Below, one piece after another: positions 25,911-34,938 of a DNA stretch of 58,947 nucleotides; within the stretch, counting starts at the first letter, position 1; every line of letters starts with the position of its first letter. The notes beneath the pieces were generated by a model. That model was given only the letters and a program-made list of their open reading frames with translations, was not told the origin of the DNA and did no database searches. Source of the stretch: SFWF01 sp045636705 (GTDB lineage: Bacteria > Bacillota > Clostridia > Oscillospirales > Acutalibacteraceae). The position numbers and the translations under genes are program-made. The stretch lies in assembly GCA_045636705.1 (NCBI GenBank), contig JAZTYA010000038.1:1-58947 (forward strand), written 5' to 3'.

Positions 25911-27038
25911 TTATTTCTTATTTGCCGTGGGGCAAACGTATTCTTTTTCGCGAATACCCGGATAATTTTTATCAAGATATTCTTCTCTGTAGGGGTTAAC
26001 ACCTGTAGGCTCGGTTTCCGGGTGAAGCGGTAATTTCCAAGATTCCTTTTTATAATAAGGATTCTTAAAGGTCTGCTCTATTCTGCCTGATTTTTCTAAT
26101 ATTGCGTTACAAGCACGGATACAACCCTTAGCACCACAGATTGAGAAATATCCGGTATGCTCGATTATTTGGTTATAATAATCCATTACTGCATGGCTAC
26201 CGGGTTTTCTTCCCCATTTAGCGCCCGCTAGCGCATAGGTTAGAATGTATGCTTCTTCCTCGGTCATTTGAGAGTTTCTAACGTCGAAAGCCATATTGGG
26301 GAACTCTTTTTTAAGGAATGGCGAGCACTCGTTATTCATTCCGTGATGAGATAATGTGCATCTTCCCATTTGAACGTCACCGAAGTAAATTTGCTTTTCG
26401 CCAAAGTCAACGGTAATTCTTTTTTCCTTATCGTTAGGGCTTGGAATTGCGCCACCGGGACAACTTCTGGTACAAGCACCGCAATGAAGACAAAGTGTAC
26501 CTGTATCTAAAATCGGGTCGGGTTCGAGCTCACAGTCGGTAAAGATAAGACCTAAGCGAACACGAGGTCCGTATTTTTTGGTTAAGAAGACCTTTGACCA
26601 ACCGATTTCTCCAAGTCCGCAACCTGCCGCAATTACACGAATGCTGCAAACTACGTCGGGTGGTACCTTGCCCTCGGCTACCGGCTTTTTGGTAGTGCCG
26701 TTGCCTTCGGGTACTGCAGGATAGTGGGCAACCGCTTCATAACCACAGTCCTCGATAAAGCAAGATAACTGATAGGTTTTAATAGGTCTAAAGAAAGCGT
26801 TTAGTTTGTTGTATGTATAGAAGGTGTAGTTGTGCCAGTGGGTACCTTCCTCAATGCCTCGGTTAGCTCCACGAGGGATTGGCATTGCAATAGCAATTAC
26901 CGATTTAGCATTTGGAAAATAGGTTATAGGACTCATAAGGGTAGGCGCATTTTTAAAGCGCTCGATATTGCCGATAGCGATACAGTCGATACCTAGTTCC
27001 TTTGCCTTTGCCTTAATAATTTCAGAGGTCAATTTCAT
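25911..27038 (-). CDS. QueG-like 4Fe-4S protein (paralogue 1)
   Basis: A 375-residue protein related to the N-terminal and ferredoxin parts of epoxyqueuosine reductase QueG and reductive dehalogenases. It shows PNAKSVIAIAMPIPRG, then RIAAGCGLGEIG-like VIAAGCGLGEIGWSK, GLIFTDCELEPD, and one canonical cluster motif CLHCGACTRSCPGG. More Cys follow (GRCTLSHHGMNNEC and ICGAKGCIRAC) that could hold a second cluster. There is no HEAT-repeat tail as in QueG. It is the last gene of an operon with a paralogue and a GH20 enzyme, which argues against a queuosine role. The true reaction is unknown. Confidence 0.7.
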   Translation of the reverse strand: MKLTSEIIKAKAKELGIDCIAIGNIERFKNAPTLMSPITYFPNAKSVIAIAMPIPRGANRGIEEGTHWHNYTFYTYNKLNAFFRPIKTYQLSCFIEDCGYEAVAHYPAVPEGNGTTKKPVAEGKVPPDVVCSIRVIAAGCGLGEIGWSKVFLTKKYGPRVRLGLIFTDCELEPDPILDTGTLCLHCGACTRSCPGGAIPSPNDKEKRITVDFGEKQIYFGDVQMGRCTLSHHGMNNECSPFLKKEFPNMAFDVRNSQMTEEEAYILTYALAGAKWGRKPGSHAVMDYYNQIIEHTGYFSICGAKGCIRACNAILEKSGRIEQTFKNPYYKKESWKLPLHPETEPTGVNPYREEYLDKNYPGIREKEYVCPTANKK

Positions 27039-27040
27039 TT

Positions 27041-27958
27041 TTAGTGCCCCCTGTTTCCGCTTTTTGAGAATGCTCCACCCAAAACGTTTGCCTTTTCATC
27101 CGAACGGTCGAGCTTAGAGTTCTTGTTTCCTATCTGCCAAACTTCGCTTGTTCTGAATTTGTTTTCAAACTTGTTCTCGAGCTTGTCGTTTTCTTCTAAA
27201 TAGCACATACAAGTACGGTTGCAAAGAGCTGCAATTCTATCAGGTGCAGAGGTTTCAGAGAAACGGTTTGCAAAGGCGCCGTTTTCACAAACCTTACACT
27301 TGTTATAATCAACCTTGCCAACGGTAAACTTCTTGCCGCAGATTTCGATTTCCTCGGTTTCGGTTTTGCTGATAGCACCCATTGGGCAAGCATCGGCGCA
27401 CTTTTTACAAGTGTCGCAAACGTTTTCTTCCATTAAAGGTGTGCTTTCAAGCTCTGCATCGGTTAAAATCATATGGAAACGCTGACGAGAACCGAATTCC
27501 TTTGAGAAGACAATTCTGTTATAAGAAATGTTGCAAAGGCCTGTAGCTACTGCGGCATAATCAAAGTCGGGATATACGTTTGGCGCAGGTCTTCCCTCTG
27601 CTACCGATACACCTGAAGGTTCAAGGTCTGAAGGGTTGGGGAAAACAGGCACCGCTTCATAGTTGTTGCTCTCGATAAAGTTGGTTAGGTTATAAGCAGA
27701 AAGAGCTAAGAACTCATCCTCAAGCCAGTTTTTGCCAAACAAAGCATAATCGCTAAAGTTTGTGCCTTCCTCAATACCTCTAAGTGAGCCACGGCAGATG
27801 CGCTTGCCTATAAGAATTACCGTTTTAGCCTCAGGGAAAATTGAAAAAGGGTTTGTTTTAGCATCTAATCCCTCAAAACGAGATTTATCAGCAAAGCCGA
27901 TAAGGTCGATACCGTCTTTTTTTGCAAATTCGATTATTTGGTTCTTTAGGTTGTTCAT
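27041..27958 (-). CDS. QueG-like 4Fe-4S protein (paralogue 2)
   Basis: A 305-residue paralogue of the next gene, sharing FPEAKTVILIGKRICRGSLR, the GIEEGT segment, AVATGLCNISYN, HMILTDAELEST and one cluster motif CDTCKKCADACPMG. Later Cys (KCKVC and CNRTCMC) may bind a second cluster. It is translated two bases before its paralogue and 19 bases after the GH20 gene. Both may be redox enzymes acting on a sugar-derived or cofactor substrate, but nothing in the sequence names it. Cobalamin-binding His motifs are not evident. Confidence 0.68.
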   Translation of the reverse strand: MNNLKNQIIEFAKKDGIDLIGFADKSRFEGLDAKTNPFSIFPEAKTVILIGKRICRGSLRGIEEGTNFSDYALFGKNWLEDEFLALSAYNLTNFIESNNYEAVPVFPNPSDLEPSGVSVAEGRPAPNVYPDFDYAAVATGLCNISYNRIVFSKEFGSRQRFHMILTDAELESTPLMEENVCDTCKKCADACPMGAISKTETEEIEICGKKFTVGKVDYNKCKVCENGAFANRFSETSAPDRIAALCNRTCMCYLEENDKLENKFENKFRTSEVWQIGNKNSKLDRSDEKANVLGGAFSKSGNRGH

Positions 27959-27977
27959 TTTAATAACTCCTTATCTA

Positions 27978-29327
27978 CTATATTTCTATTTGTTCTTTCG
28001 CAAAGCCTGCATCAGAATATTCATTTCCCTCAAAGGCTATGCGACGCCAAAGTGTTGCCGCTTCGATGTTTGGTGCACTGTATCTTGACCAGGTGTGAAA
28101 ATCGGTGCCCATTTTTTTGCTGCAGTCTAATATGCATTTCATATTATCCTTAATTGTGTGCCAGGTGGTCATCATAATGCCGAACATATCACCCTGCTTT
28201 AAGGTGTCGATATGGGCTTTATAAACCTTTTCGCTAAACCAAGGAGCACCCATTACATCCCTGCCGCAGTTTTCAAGTGCTTTAAGTGTTGGAATCGGAA
28301 CCTCGGACGAATAATACTGCCAGTCAACAAAAACAGTTGAAGGAGCAGTAGCGCTACGAAGTGCTTCGGTTTCCTCAGGTCTTCCTGTTCCGACACAGTC
28401 CTTATAGGTGTTTCTTTCAAGGAGCATATCCATCCAAATCATTGGTCTTCTGCCCTCTTTTTCGGCTTCCTTTGTAAGCTCTCCTAAAAAGGCAGGCAAC
28501 TGCTTTCTTAAATGGTCGTTAGCCGAAATATAATAAGCTTCGTCAAAGCCTAGGTGGATATATTCGCCTTCGCCGAAAATTTCATAAAGTTCAAGGCGTA
28601 TATTTTTGAGTAAAGCCTTTACGTCTTCCGACTCGATATCCCAGGCCCAACCGTCAGGGGTAAATAGATAATCATAGCTTAGGTTCTGGTCTAAAACTAC
28701 GTGCTTACCATAGCACTCACGAGATGCCGTAGCATGACCTAAATGGTTAAACATCGGTATTGGCTCAATCCCAAACTTTCGGCATTCGTTTATAAGTTCT
28801 TTTGCCTCTTCTTTTGTAAAGGCATTGTTAGGCCAGGCAAGCTCTTTTAAGCAGTCGAATTTTAAAGTGCCCCAAAACTCGATTACGACATGGGTGTACT
28901 GACAAACTGCTAAAAAGCGGATTAGCTTTTTAATGAAATAAAAATCGTTTTCGGGGAAAACGCAGATATGTATCATTCTGTTTTTAAGAAGATAATTGCT
29001 TTCTGCACAGGTTTCTTTAATTATATAGGTTTTATCCTGTCGTTCTATCTTCATCAAAAGAGCGAAGATTCCGCGAAGAAGAGAGTTTTTGTCTTTTCCC
29101 ACAAGATAAATACCCTTCTCGGTTACAGAAAAGGCATATTCCTTATCTTCTCCCAGTTCAACCTTTGAAGGTTCGCCGATTATAAAGGTGTTTTCTTCCC
29201 CTTTTATAATTTCTACTTTAGAAGTATTGGCGGTAAAATTCTGCCAGAGGTTTTCTAATGTTTTAGTGTCGAGCTTTGCGTCACTCTTAGCAGTAACTTT
29301 GCTATCAATAAAAAAGTTTTTTTCCAT
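27978..29327 (-). CDS. Glycoside hydrolase family 20-like (beta-N-acetylhexosaminidase)
   Basis: A 449-residue cytosolic enzyme with an N-terminal GH20b-type domain (about 1-105) and a TIM barrel. The catalytic pair is Asp262-Glu263 in IHLGFDEAYY, matching the HxGxDE motif of GH20 substrate-assisted catalysis. NHLGHAT near residue 194 is also typical. AAAGGAGG precedes the ATG. It heads an operon with two QueG-like Fe-S proteins and diverges from an AraC regulator. Substrate could be N-acetylglucosamine or N-acetylgalactosamine glycosides. Confidence 0.82.
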   Translation of the reverse strand: MEKNFFIDSKVTAKSDAKLDTKTLENLWQNFTANTSKVEIIKGEENTFIIGEPSKVELGEDKEYAFSVTEKGIYLVGKDKNSLLRGIFALLMKIERQDKTYIIKETCAESNYLLKNRMIHICVFPENDFYFIKKLIRFLAVCQYTHVVIEFWGTLKFDCLKELAWPNNAFTKEEAKELINECRKFGIEPIPMFNHLGHATASRECYGKHVVLDQNLSYDYLFTPDGWAWDIESEDVKALLKNIRLELYEIFGEGEYIHLGFDEAYYISANDHLRKQLPAFLGELTKEAEKEGRRPMIWMDMLLERNTYKDCVGTGRPEETEALRSATAPSTVFVDWQYYSSEVPIPTLKALENCGRDVMGAPWFSEKVYKAHIDTLKQGDMFGIMMTTWHTIKDNMKCILDCSKKMGTDFHTWSRYSAPNIEAATLWRRIAFEGNEYSDAGFAKEQIEI

Positions 29328-29380
29328 AAAAAGCCTCCTTTTTCCTTGATTATAATATAAAAGCTTTATTTTAAAAACCT

Positions 29381-29441
29381 ATTATACAACACAAAAGGTG
29401 GATTTTTCAACATTGAAAAATGCTAAAATATATGTTATAAT
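29381..29441. promoter_or_regulatory. Divergent promoters of the GH20 operon and the AraC gene
   Basis: Plus: TTGAAA (29413-29418), 17-bp spacer, TATAAT (29436-29441). Minus: TTGAAA (29405-29410), 18-bp spacer, TATAAT (29381-29386). The two -35 elements sit back to back in an 18-bp palindrome TTTTTCAACATTGAAAAA (29403-29420), a plausible AraC-protein target. Confidence 0.65.
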
Positions 29442-29459
29442 AGGGTTGAGGTGGATAAA

Positions 29460-30209
29460 ATGTTATTCGACGAGAACAATTTTATAGAGTCTATTGATGC
29501 AGTTGAACACATTAAATGGGAAAAGGGTGTGTTTAAGGTTGCTCCTCGAGGCTATTCTTCTCTTGCCTTCAGAATATCGGGCAGCGCTACTATTAGGTCG
29601 GGTGAAAAGAAATTTTTCGTAAATACAAGCGATATTCTTTACGTTCCGCAGAATATGCCCTACTCGGCAAAATACACCGACACCGAAATCATTGTTGTTC
29701 ATTTCTTTACCGAAAAAGACGATAATGAAATTGAAGTTTTCCATTTTGAAGAGGGCGAACAGCTTTATAAAATGTTTTTAAAACTAGTATCTGTTTGGAA
29801 GAATAAAACGCCCGGTTTTAAGATGTTTTCTAAAGGTCTTTTATATAATATTTTAGGAACGATTTTAGAACAGGAGAGCAAGGAAAATCTGCCCGAGCAT
29901 TTTTTATCTGCCATATCTTTCATTAACTCTAATTATAAGGATAGTTCTTTAAACATTGATGCCGTTTGTAAGTCTAGCGGAATAAGTCCTACCACCTTTA
30001 GACAACTTTTTAAAAAGCACTATAATAAAAAGGCGGTTGAGTATATTACCGAGCTTAGACTAGAGAATGCAAGAAACCTCATTTCAAACGGAATGTCGGT
30101 CGAAAACGCCTCGTATGAGAGCGGTTTTAACGACCCTAAATATTTTTCGAGAATTGTTAAAAAATATTTCGGCTGCACACCAAGAGAATTAAAGGTTTAC
30201 GGAAAATAA
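29460..30209 (+). CDS. AraC-family transcriptional regulator
   Basis: A 249-residue regulator with an N-terminal cupin-like effector domain (SGEKKFFVNTSDILYVPQNM-like strand pattern, about 1-110) and a C-terminal double helix-turn-helix. The second HTH carries ASYESGFNDPKYFSRIVKKY and ends CTPRELK, as in AraC/XylS proteins. The ATG at 29460 follows AGGTGG; a GTG at 29451 is within the SD. Its -10 is so close that the leader is only about 12 nt. It diverges from the GH20 operon, which it probably controls in response to a sugar. Confidence 0.87.
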   Translation: MLFDENNFIESIDAVEHIKWEKGVFKVAPRGYSSLAFRISGSATIRSGEKKFFVNTSDILYVPQNMPYSAKYTDTEIIVVHFFTEKDDNEIEVFHFEEGEQLYKMFLKLVSVWKNKTPGFKMFSKGLLYNILGTILEQESKENLPEHFLSAISFINSNYKDSSLNIDAVCKSSGISPTTFRQLFKKHYNKKAVEYITELRLENARNLISNGMSVENASYESGFNDPKYFSRIVKKYFGCTPRELKVYGK

Positions 30210-30239
30210 AAAGCAAGGCGTTAAAGCCTTGCTTTTTTT
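30206..30239. terminator. Bidirectional terminator, AraC / deacetylase
   Basis: Stem AAGCAAGGC/GCCTTGCTT with A and T runs between convergent genes. Confidence 0.88.
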
Positions 30240-30942
30240 ATAGTAGTACTTCCCTATTCGTTCCGTAGAAGATGTCGTCTTTGTTGCTGATTAGTTTGAA
30301 GAACTCTTCGAGTTTTTGCCAAAAGTCCTCGGTTATATCCATTTCGTAAGAATGTCCCCAGACATAGAAAACCTTAGGGGTGTCGGTTTTGAGTTCAACA
30401 AACTCCTTGCCGAGCGCCATCATTCTGTTAAAGTCGTATTCGTGCACGGTAGGATTAAATCTGTATAGGTTTTCTCCTACGTCAAAGCCGAAGGTTGACT
30501 TAATTGTACGGCAGTATTTAACCCCCGTTTTATTCTTTATAATCTCTGCAACGCGGTCATCGTTATTAACTCCGCCGCCGGGATAGGCAAAGCCTATAAC
30601 CTCATAGCCTACAAGCTCTGATAAGTTTTTGCGGTCGGTTTCAACCTCGTGGATAATTTCCTCTTCACTAAGTTCTGTAAGGAAAGGGTGTGTTAAGGTG
30701 TGAGCCGCTACTTCGTGGTCCTTATAAATTTCTTTAATATCCTTTTCCGAGAGTCTGTACTGACAAACGCTACGGTTGTTTATATGAAGGATACCGGGCT
30801 CGGAAAAAAGCTTTGAATTCAGGTTAAAGGTGGCTTTTAGGTTGTATTTATTTAAAAGCTCTATAAGTCTTATATCCTGGACAACCCCGTCATCATAACT
30901 AAAGGTTATGGCTTTTAATTTTTCTTGGTTTTTAAAGTTCAT
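30238..30942 (-). CDS. Polysaccharide deacetylase (NodB homology, CE4)
   Basis: A 234-residue NodB-domain protein without signal peptide. The metal site shows Asp-Asp in FSYDDG (residue 15), HTLTH as the HxxxH motif (about residue 80), and the later GFAYPGGGVNND motif. CE4 enzymes remove N- or O-acetyl groups from chitooligosaccharides, peptidoglycan or other glycans; the lack of an export signal suggests a soluble intracellular substrate. Its ATG follows the MFS stop with no gap, so it is translationally coupled to the transporter. Confidence 0.85.
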   Translation of the reverse strand: MNFKNQEKLKAITFSYDDGVVQDIRLIELLNKYNLKATFNLNSKLFSEPGILHINNRSVCQYRLSEKDIKEIYKDHEVAAHTLTHPFLTELSEEEIIHEVETDRKNLSELVGYEVIGFAYPGGGVNNDDRVAEIIKNKTGVKYCRTIKSTFGFDVGENLYRFNPTVHEYDFNRMMALGKEFVELKTDTPKVFYVWGHSYEMDITEDFWQKLEEFFKLISNKDDIFYGTNREVLL

Positions 30943-32127
30943 TTAAAGTTCCTCTTTTCTTTTGAAGAATTTTATTATAATAAGCAGTAGAATAACCCCT
31001 AAAATCGGGAAAACCGAGCACACGAGCATTCCTGCTTTTAAAGATACCGTATCGGCTATAATGCCTAAAAGCTGAGGCGACACCGATGCGCCAAGGTCGC
31101 CGCCTGCCGCCATTAAGGCGAAGGATGCGACACCGACCCCGCTTATTTTTTCTTCCATCATAATAAGGGTGCCCGGCCAGAGCATCGAGGTGAAAATACC
31201 ACTTAAGATACATGCTTCAACCGATAAAACGGTTGAAGAAGAAAGACCTACCGTAAGGTAGCAAACGGCGGCGCCGAGCATTCCTAAAAACAGAGTTTTT
31301 ACTATGTTTTTGCCCCATTTTGCATAACAAATACGAGTAACCGCCAAAAGCACCGCGAAGAGTGCCATACCTAAAATATCGCCTACAGTTTTATCAAGAT
31401 TTAAAACCTCTTCCATATAGCTTGAAATCCAGTTGGACATAGCCACCTCGGCACAGCTGCCAAAAAAGATAGACCCAAAGCAAAGGGCAAGGCCGATGCT
31501 TCTCTCTTTGGTTTTTATGGTAGGTTTCGTTGCTTCTTCCCCTAAAATATTGGGCATTGGAGAAATGAAGAAAAGAACCGCCGAAATAATCGGTAATGCA
31601 GCAAAAAAGAGGGTTAGATACATCCAGTTTTCTGCTCCGAAAAACCTTATAAAAAGTGTTCCGACGATTACGACGCTTAAAACGCCGAAGCCGTAAAGCG
31701 AATGGAGAAGGCTCATATCCCTTTGGGGATTTTTTGAAGGCATTGCCGCTATTGTCGGACTTAAAAGCACCTCGGAAAGTCCGGAGGCTAAAGAAAAAAT
31801 AAAGGTGCCGATAAGCAGTCCTAAATATGTATGGCTTGGGAAATAATACGGCCATACCGCATAGATAACAAGTCCAAGTGAGGTTATAAGAGGCATTACC
31901 TTTATTAGAACATTTACGTTAAACTTCTTTGAAAATGCCGAGAAAACAAGGTCGATTACAAGTTGGGTGCAAAAGTTCACAAGAACCAGAGTGCCCAAAA
32001 GGGTCCAAGAAACGTTATACATTTCGTGGAACGTAACAAACAAAAGCGGTGGAAGACAAAAGATTGAAGACATCGTAAAGTATGCTGAGTAACAAGCAAA
32101 CCGTGTTATTTTAAAATTTTGTGTCAT
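30943..32127 (-). CDS. MFS transporter
   Basis: A 394-residue major facilitator with 12 predicted helices and a loop pattern between helices 6 and 7 around residue 200-215. No signature names the substrate. The overall layout resembles sugar-type MFS (FucP/ YcaD-like) permeases. It starts directly after the ClC stop and ends directly before the deacetylase start, so the three form a very tight operon. Uptake of a glycan for deacetylation is a reasonable but unproven idea. Confidence 0.8.
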   Translation of the reverse strand: MTQNFKITRFACYSAYFTMSSIFCLPPLLFVTFHEMYNVSWTLLGTLVLVNFCTQLVIDLVFSAFSKKFNVNVLIKVMPLITSLGLVIYAVWPYYFPSHTYLGLLIGTFIFSLASGLSEVLLSPTIAAMPSKNPQRDMSLLHSLYGFGVLSVVIVGTLFIRFFGAENWMYLTLFFAALPIISAVLFFISPMPNILGEEATKPTIKTKERSIGLALCFGSIFFGSCAEVAMSNWISSYMEEVLNLDKTVGDILGMALFAVLLAVTRICYAKWGKNIVKTLFLGMLGAAVCYLTVGLSSSTVLSVEACILSGIFTSMLWPGTLIMMEEKISGVGVASFALMAAGGDLGASVSPQLLGIIADTVSLKAGMLVCSVFPILGVILLLIIIKFFKRKEEL

Positions 32128-33354
32128 TTACTTTCCTGCCTTTAAAAAATATAGCGGAGAATGGAAAAATCTATTTTCAAGCAGTCCCTTTTTAGGAGAA
32201 AGAAGAATTATTACCAAGCAAAGAATTATAAAGTATGGAAACGCTGAAAATGAGAAAAGCTCTATGCTTAAAATCAGCGCGCTGATAAAACTGTTGGTAG
32301 CGGTACAGAAAAGACCTACAAGGCCTAAGGCTGCCGCAAGGCATGGGTCAAGACCTAAAAGTGTGCCTAGAAGACAACCAAAGGTGGAACCGATAGCAAA
32401 GGTGGGCACTATCTCGCCACCCTTAAAGCCTGCCGCTATTGTTACTGTAGTAAGAATTAGTTTTAGAATAAAATCAAACCAAAAAGCTTCCCCTTTTGTA
32501 GCTTCGATTACAAGCTTAATTCCCGAGCCGTTGTATCTCATACTGCCGACAAGCGCTGTTATCAGAATGATTAAAACAGAGCCTGCCACCGTTCTAATAA
32601 ACGGGTTGGCAATTAACTTGCTTGCTATTTTGCCGGCATTTTTAAAGGCATTACACATTAAAATTCCAAGAAGGGTTAGTAAAAGTGATAAAAGAGCAAT
32701 TTTTCCGACTATCAAAAAGTTAAAGTCAAAATTTTCAAGCTTGCTAAAGGTTTCTCCGCTTACGCCTAAAAGGCTTGAAAGCTCTGCTCCAAGGATAGAA
32801 GAAACAAGCACCGGCAACACGCTTTTTGCAAAGTCTTTTTTGTTCTCCTTAAACTCCAAAACGAAAATGGCTGACGTTAAAGGTGTTGAAAAAACGGCTG
32901 CAAAAACTGCCGCCATACCACATTTTGTGGCAAGGGCTTTTTCGCACTCGTTTAACTTTAAAGGTTTTGATAACGCGGCAGCACCCGAACCGCCAAGTTG
33001 AAGCGCCGCACCCTCCTTGCCTGCCGAGCCGCCGAGCAAATGGGTAATTGCGGTGCAGATAAATATAAGTGGCGCGGTAACTGTTTTTATAGGAGTTTTA
33101 TCCCTGACACTTAATATTATTGTGTTAGTTCCGTTATTGCCCATATCAAAATAACTATATAACGCTACCGTTACAATGCCGCCTAGGGGTAAAAGGAGAA
33201 TTATCCAAGAGGCTTCTTCACGGGTTTTATTTACAAAGGACAAAAGGTGCGAAAAGGCAGCACCAACCGTTCCGCCAAAAGCGCCGATTATAAGCGCTAA
33301 TGCAGAAAGTTTTAAAACGGTTAAAATTATCTTTTTAAAATTATGCTTACCCAT
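32128..33354 (-). CDS. ClC-family chloride channel or proton/anion antiporter
   Basis: A 408-residue ClC protein. The anion-pathway motif GxEGP appears as GGSAGKEGAALQLGG with the gating Glu kept, followed by MAAVFAAVFSTPLTSAIFVLE, and a second-half GFKGGEIVPTFAIG. There are no C-terminal CBS domains. It is the first gene of an operon with MFS and deacetylase genes. Bacterial ClCs are often proton-coupled exchangers (chloride or fluoride); selectivity is not evident here. Confidence 0.87.
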   Translation of the reverse strand: MGKHNFKKIILTVLKLSALALIIGAFGGTVGAAFSHLLSFVNKTREEASWIILLLPLGGIVTVALYSYFDMGNNGTNTIILSVRDKTPIKTVTAPLIFICTAITHLLGGSAGKEGAALQLGGSGAAALSKPLKLNECEKALATKCGMAAVFAAVFSTPLTSAIFVLEFKENKKDFAKSVLPVLVSSILGAELSSLLGVSGETFSKLENFDFNFLIVGKIALLSLLLTLLGILMCNAFKNAGKIASKLIANPFIRTVAGSVLIILITALVGSMRYNGSGIKLVIEATKGEAFWFDFILKLILTTVTIAAGFKGGEIVPTFAIGSTFGCLLGTLLGLDPCLAAALGLVGLFCTATNSFISALILSIELFSFSAFPYFIILCLVIILLSPKKGLLENRFFHSPLYFLKAGK

Positions 33355-33423
33355 AAGAACACTTGCCCTTGATAAAATTTGTTATATTGTACCACATTTA
33401 GTCGAAAACTTCAATTACCTACA

Positions 33424-33462
33424 AAAAAAATAAAGCGAGGATTTCTCCTCGCTTTTTTATCT
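33424..33462 (-). terminator. Intrinsic terminator downstream of araM remnant region
   Basis: Stem GCGAGG/CCTCGC (33435-33440, 33447-33452) with A and T runs. Nearly the same sequence as the terminator at 25879. Confidence 0.85.
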
Positions 33463-33594
33463 TTAATAATTGCCTTTGAAAACATCTTCCTTAACAGGAG
33501 GACTTTCGCCGTGGGTGTAAATCTGAGGCGCACCCTCGGCTTTTTGAGCCTCTCTTAACTCTTGTAAGTACTTGGAGAAATGCTCCTTTATGAA
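33463..33594 (-). pseudogene. 3' remnant of a dehydrogenase-like gene (Ldh_2/malate-lactate type suspected)
   Basis: Directly after the araM stop, and in the same frame, 43 sense codons run to a TAA at 33463 with no ATG, GTG or TTG start. The peptide has coding character: a segment KYLQELREAQKAEG and then IYTHGE. This resembles the C-terminal part of Ldh_2-family oxidoreductases (malate/L-lactate/ureidoglycolate dehydrogenases), where an ELR..PKAEG..RIY.HGE pattern is common. The rest of the gene is missing, so it looks like a deletion scar. Stop-codon readthrough from araM is the alternative. The family call is tentative. Confidence 0.5.
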
Positions 33595-34851
33595 TTATTT
33601 ATCTAATAGGTCGTAATACATCCAAAGGACTGTGTATCTGTCCTTTAAATCCTTTGCGTAAAGTGTTGCGTTTTCTATCTTTTCTTTACTGTAGAAATTA
33701 TAGAACTCATTCATATTAAGTCCTACAAGAGATAACATTTCTTCTATTTCTGATGCTTTCGGACATTCTGCCAAAATCTCTTTTATTAAGGTTTGTTTTT
33801 CGGTGTAAACCTTTAGTCTGTCGGCTTTATAGTTGCAGACCTTGTCTTGAAGAGCGATGCATCCGTCTGCTACCGATTTATAGATTTTTTGCATCGTTTC
33901 TTTATACTCGGCATCGCTTAGTCTAAAGATACTTTCGGGCATCTTTTTATTCTGCAGTTCTTCACGAATTTTGGCTGTTAAAACGGTCGAATAAGCAACG
34001 TCTATACCATGTGGGAAATAGTCCTCGTTATCGATAATGCCTGTTATCTCAAAGAAGTGAGAAAAATGATGCTCACTTCCGGAAGCCGGACGAGAAGAAG
34101 TAGCAAAACTCATCAAAATTCCAACAATGATTAAGGCTTCCATCAAGGTTTTTATGCTTTCTTCATCCCTTTTCAAGATGCCGCTTGCTAGTTTTAAGGT
34201 TCTATCAATCTGCTCTTTTGTAAGGTTATATATATAGTCGCAAAAGTATTCGCCTGTAACTAAATTGCTTAATTTCCAGTCATTTAAAGCCGAAAACTTG
34301 CCGATTATATCGCCGTATCCTGCCTTTATCATATCAATCGGTGCATCCGCTAACACGGTGGTGTCGGCAACTAAAGCAATCGGAAGTCCTGCAGGGTAGG
34401 TTACCTTCATACCATCGGTTATCATAGCCGCGCCGTTAGAAGCATATCCGTCCATTGAAGGTGCTGTGGCCACAACAAGATAAGGCAGGTTATTAAAATG
34501 CGAAACGTATTTACAAAGGTCCTGAATAACACCCGAACCAACGCCGACGATTAAATCAATATTATCAAGCTGTTCGGTTACGGCGTTTATTGCAACCTCG
34601 TTTGGAACCAAAATCTCCGCTCCGCTAAAGATTACCTTTTTAATATCCTTGCCGTCAAGGGCTTTTATGGTCTGCTCCCCTGCCGCTTTGTAGGTGTTTT
34701 CATCGGCAACGATTAAGACACTTTTATAGTCCTTGCAGATTTCTGCAAGCCTTTTAATAGCGCCATTTTCAACGTATACGTATTTAATGTTGCAATCGTG
34801 TCTTTTACCGCAAGCGCAGTCGACACCTTTTAGTAGTTCATTAATATCCAT
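33595..34851 (-). CDS. araM: sn-Glycerol-1-phosphate dehydrogenase (AraM/EgsA type)
   Basis: NAD(P)-dependent dehydrogenase making sn-glycerol 1-phosphate from dihydroxyacetone phosphate. The 418 residues fit bacterial AraM. Cofactor motif GVGSGVIQDLCKY is followed by ATAPSMDGYASNGAAM; metal ligands are seen in GYGDIIGK, GSEHHFSHFFE and FPHGIDVAY. AGG six bases before ATG at 34851 sets the start, four codons inside the longest frame. In Firmicutes araM often sits with arabinose genes; here they are absent and a dehydrogenase remnant follows. Confidence 0.9.
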   Translation of the reverse strand: MDINELLKGVDCACGKRHDCNIKYVYVENGAIKRLAEICKDYKSVLIVADENTYKAAGEQTIKALDGKDIKKVIFSGAEILVPNEVAINAVTEQLDNIDLIVGVGSGVIQDLCKYVSHFNNLPYLVVATAPSMDGYASNGAAMITDGMKVTYPAGLPIALVADTTVLADAPIDMIKAGYGDIIGKFSALNDWKLSNLVTGEYFCDYIYNLTKEQIDRTLKLASGILKRDEESIKTLMEALIIVGILMSFATSSRPASGSEHHFSHFFEITGIIDNEDYFPHGIDVAYSTVLTAKIREELQNKKMPESIFRLSDAEYKETMQKIYKSVADGCIALQDKVCNYKADRLKVYTEKQTLIKEILAECPKASEIEEMLSLVGLNMNEFYNFYSKEKIENATLYAKDLKDRYTVLWMYYDLLDK

Positions 34852-34888
34852 TTGTGACCTCAATTAAGATATGATTTTTACATAATAT

Positions 34889-34917
34889 ATAATAAAACAT
34901 CTCCACAAAACAGTCAA
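34889..34917 (-). promoter_or_regulatory. Promoter of araM
   Basis: Minus-strand TTGACT (34912-34917), 17-bp spacer, TATTAT (34889-34894). Confidence 0.55.
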
Positions 34918-34938
34918 CATTTAATAACTAAATCCGTC

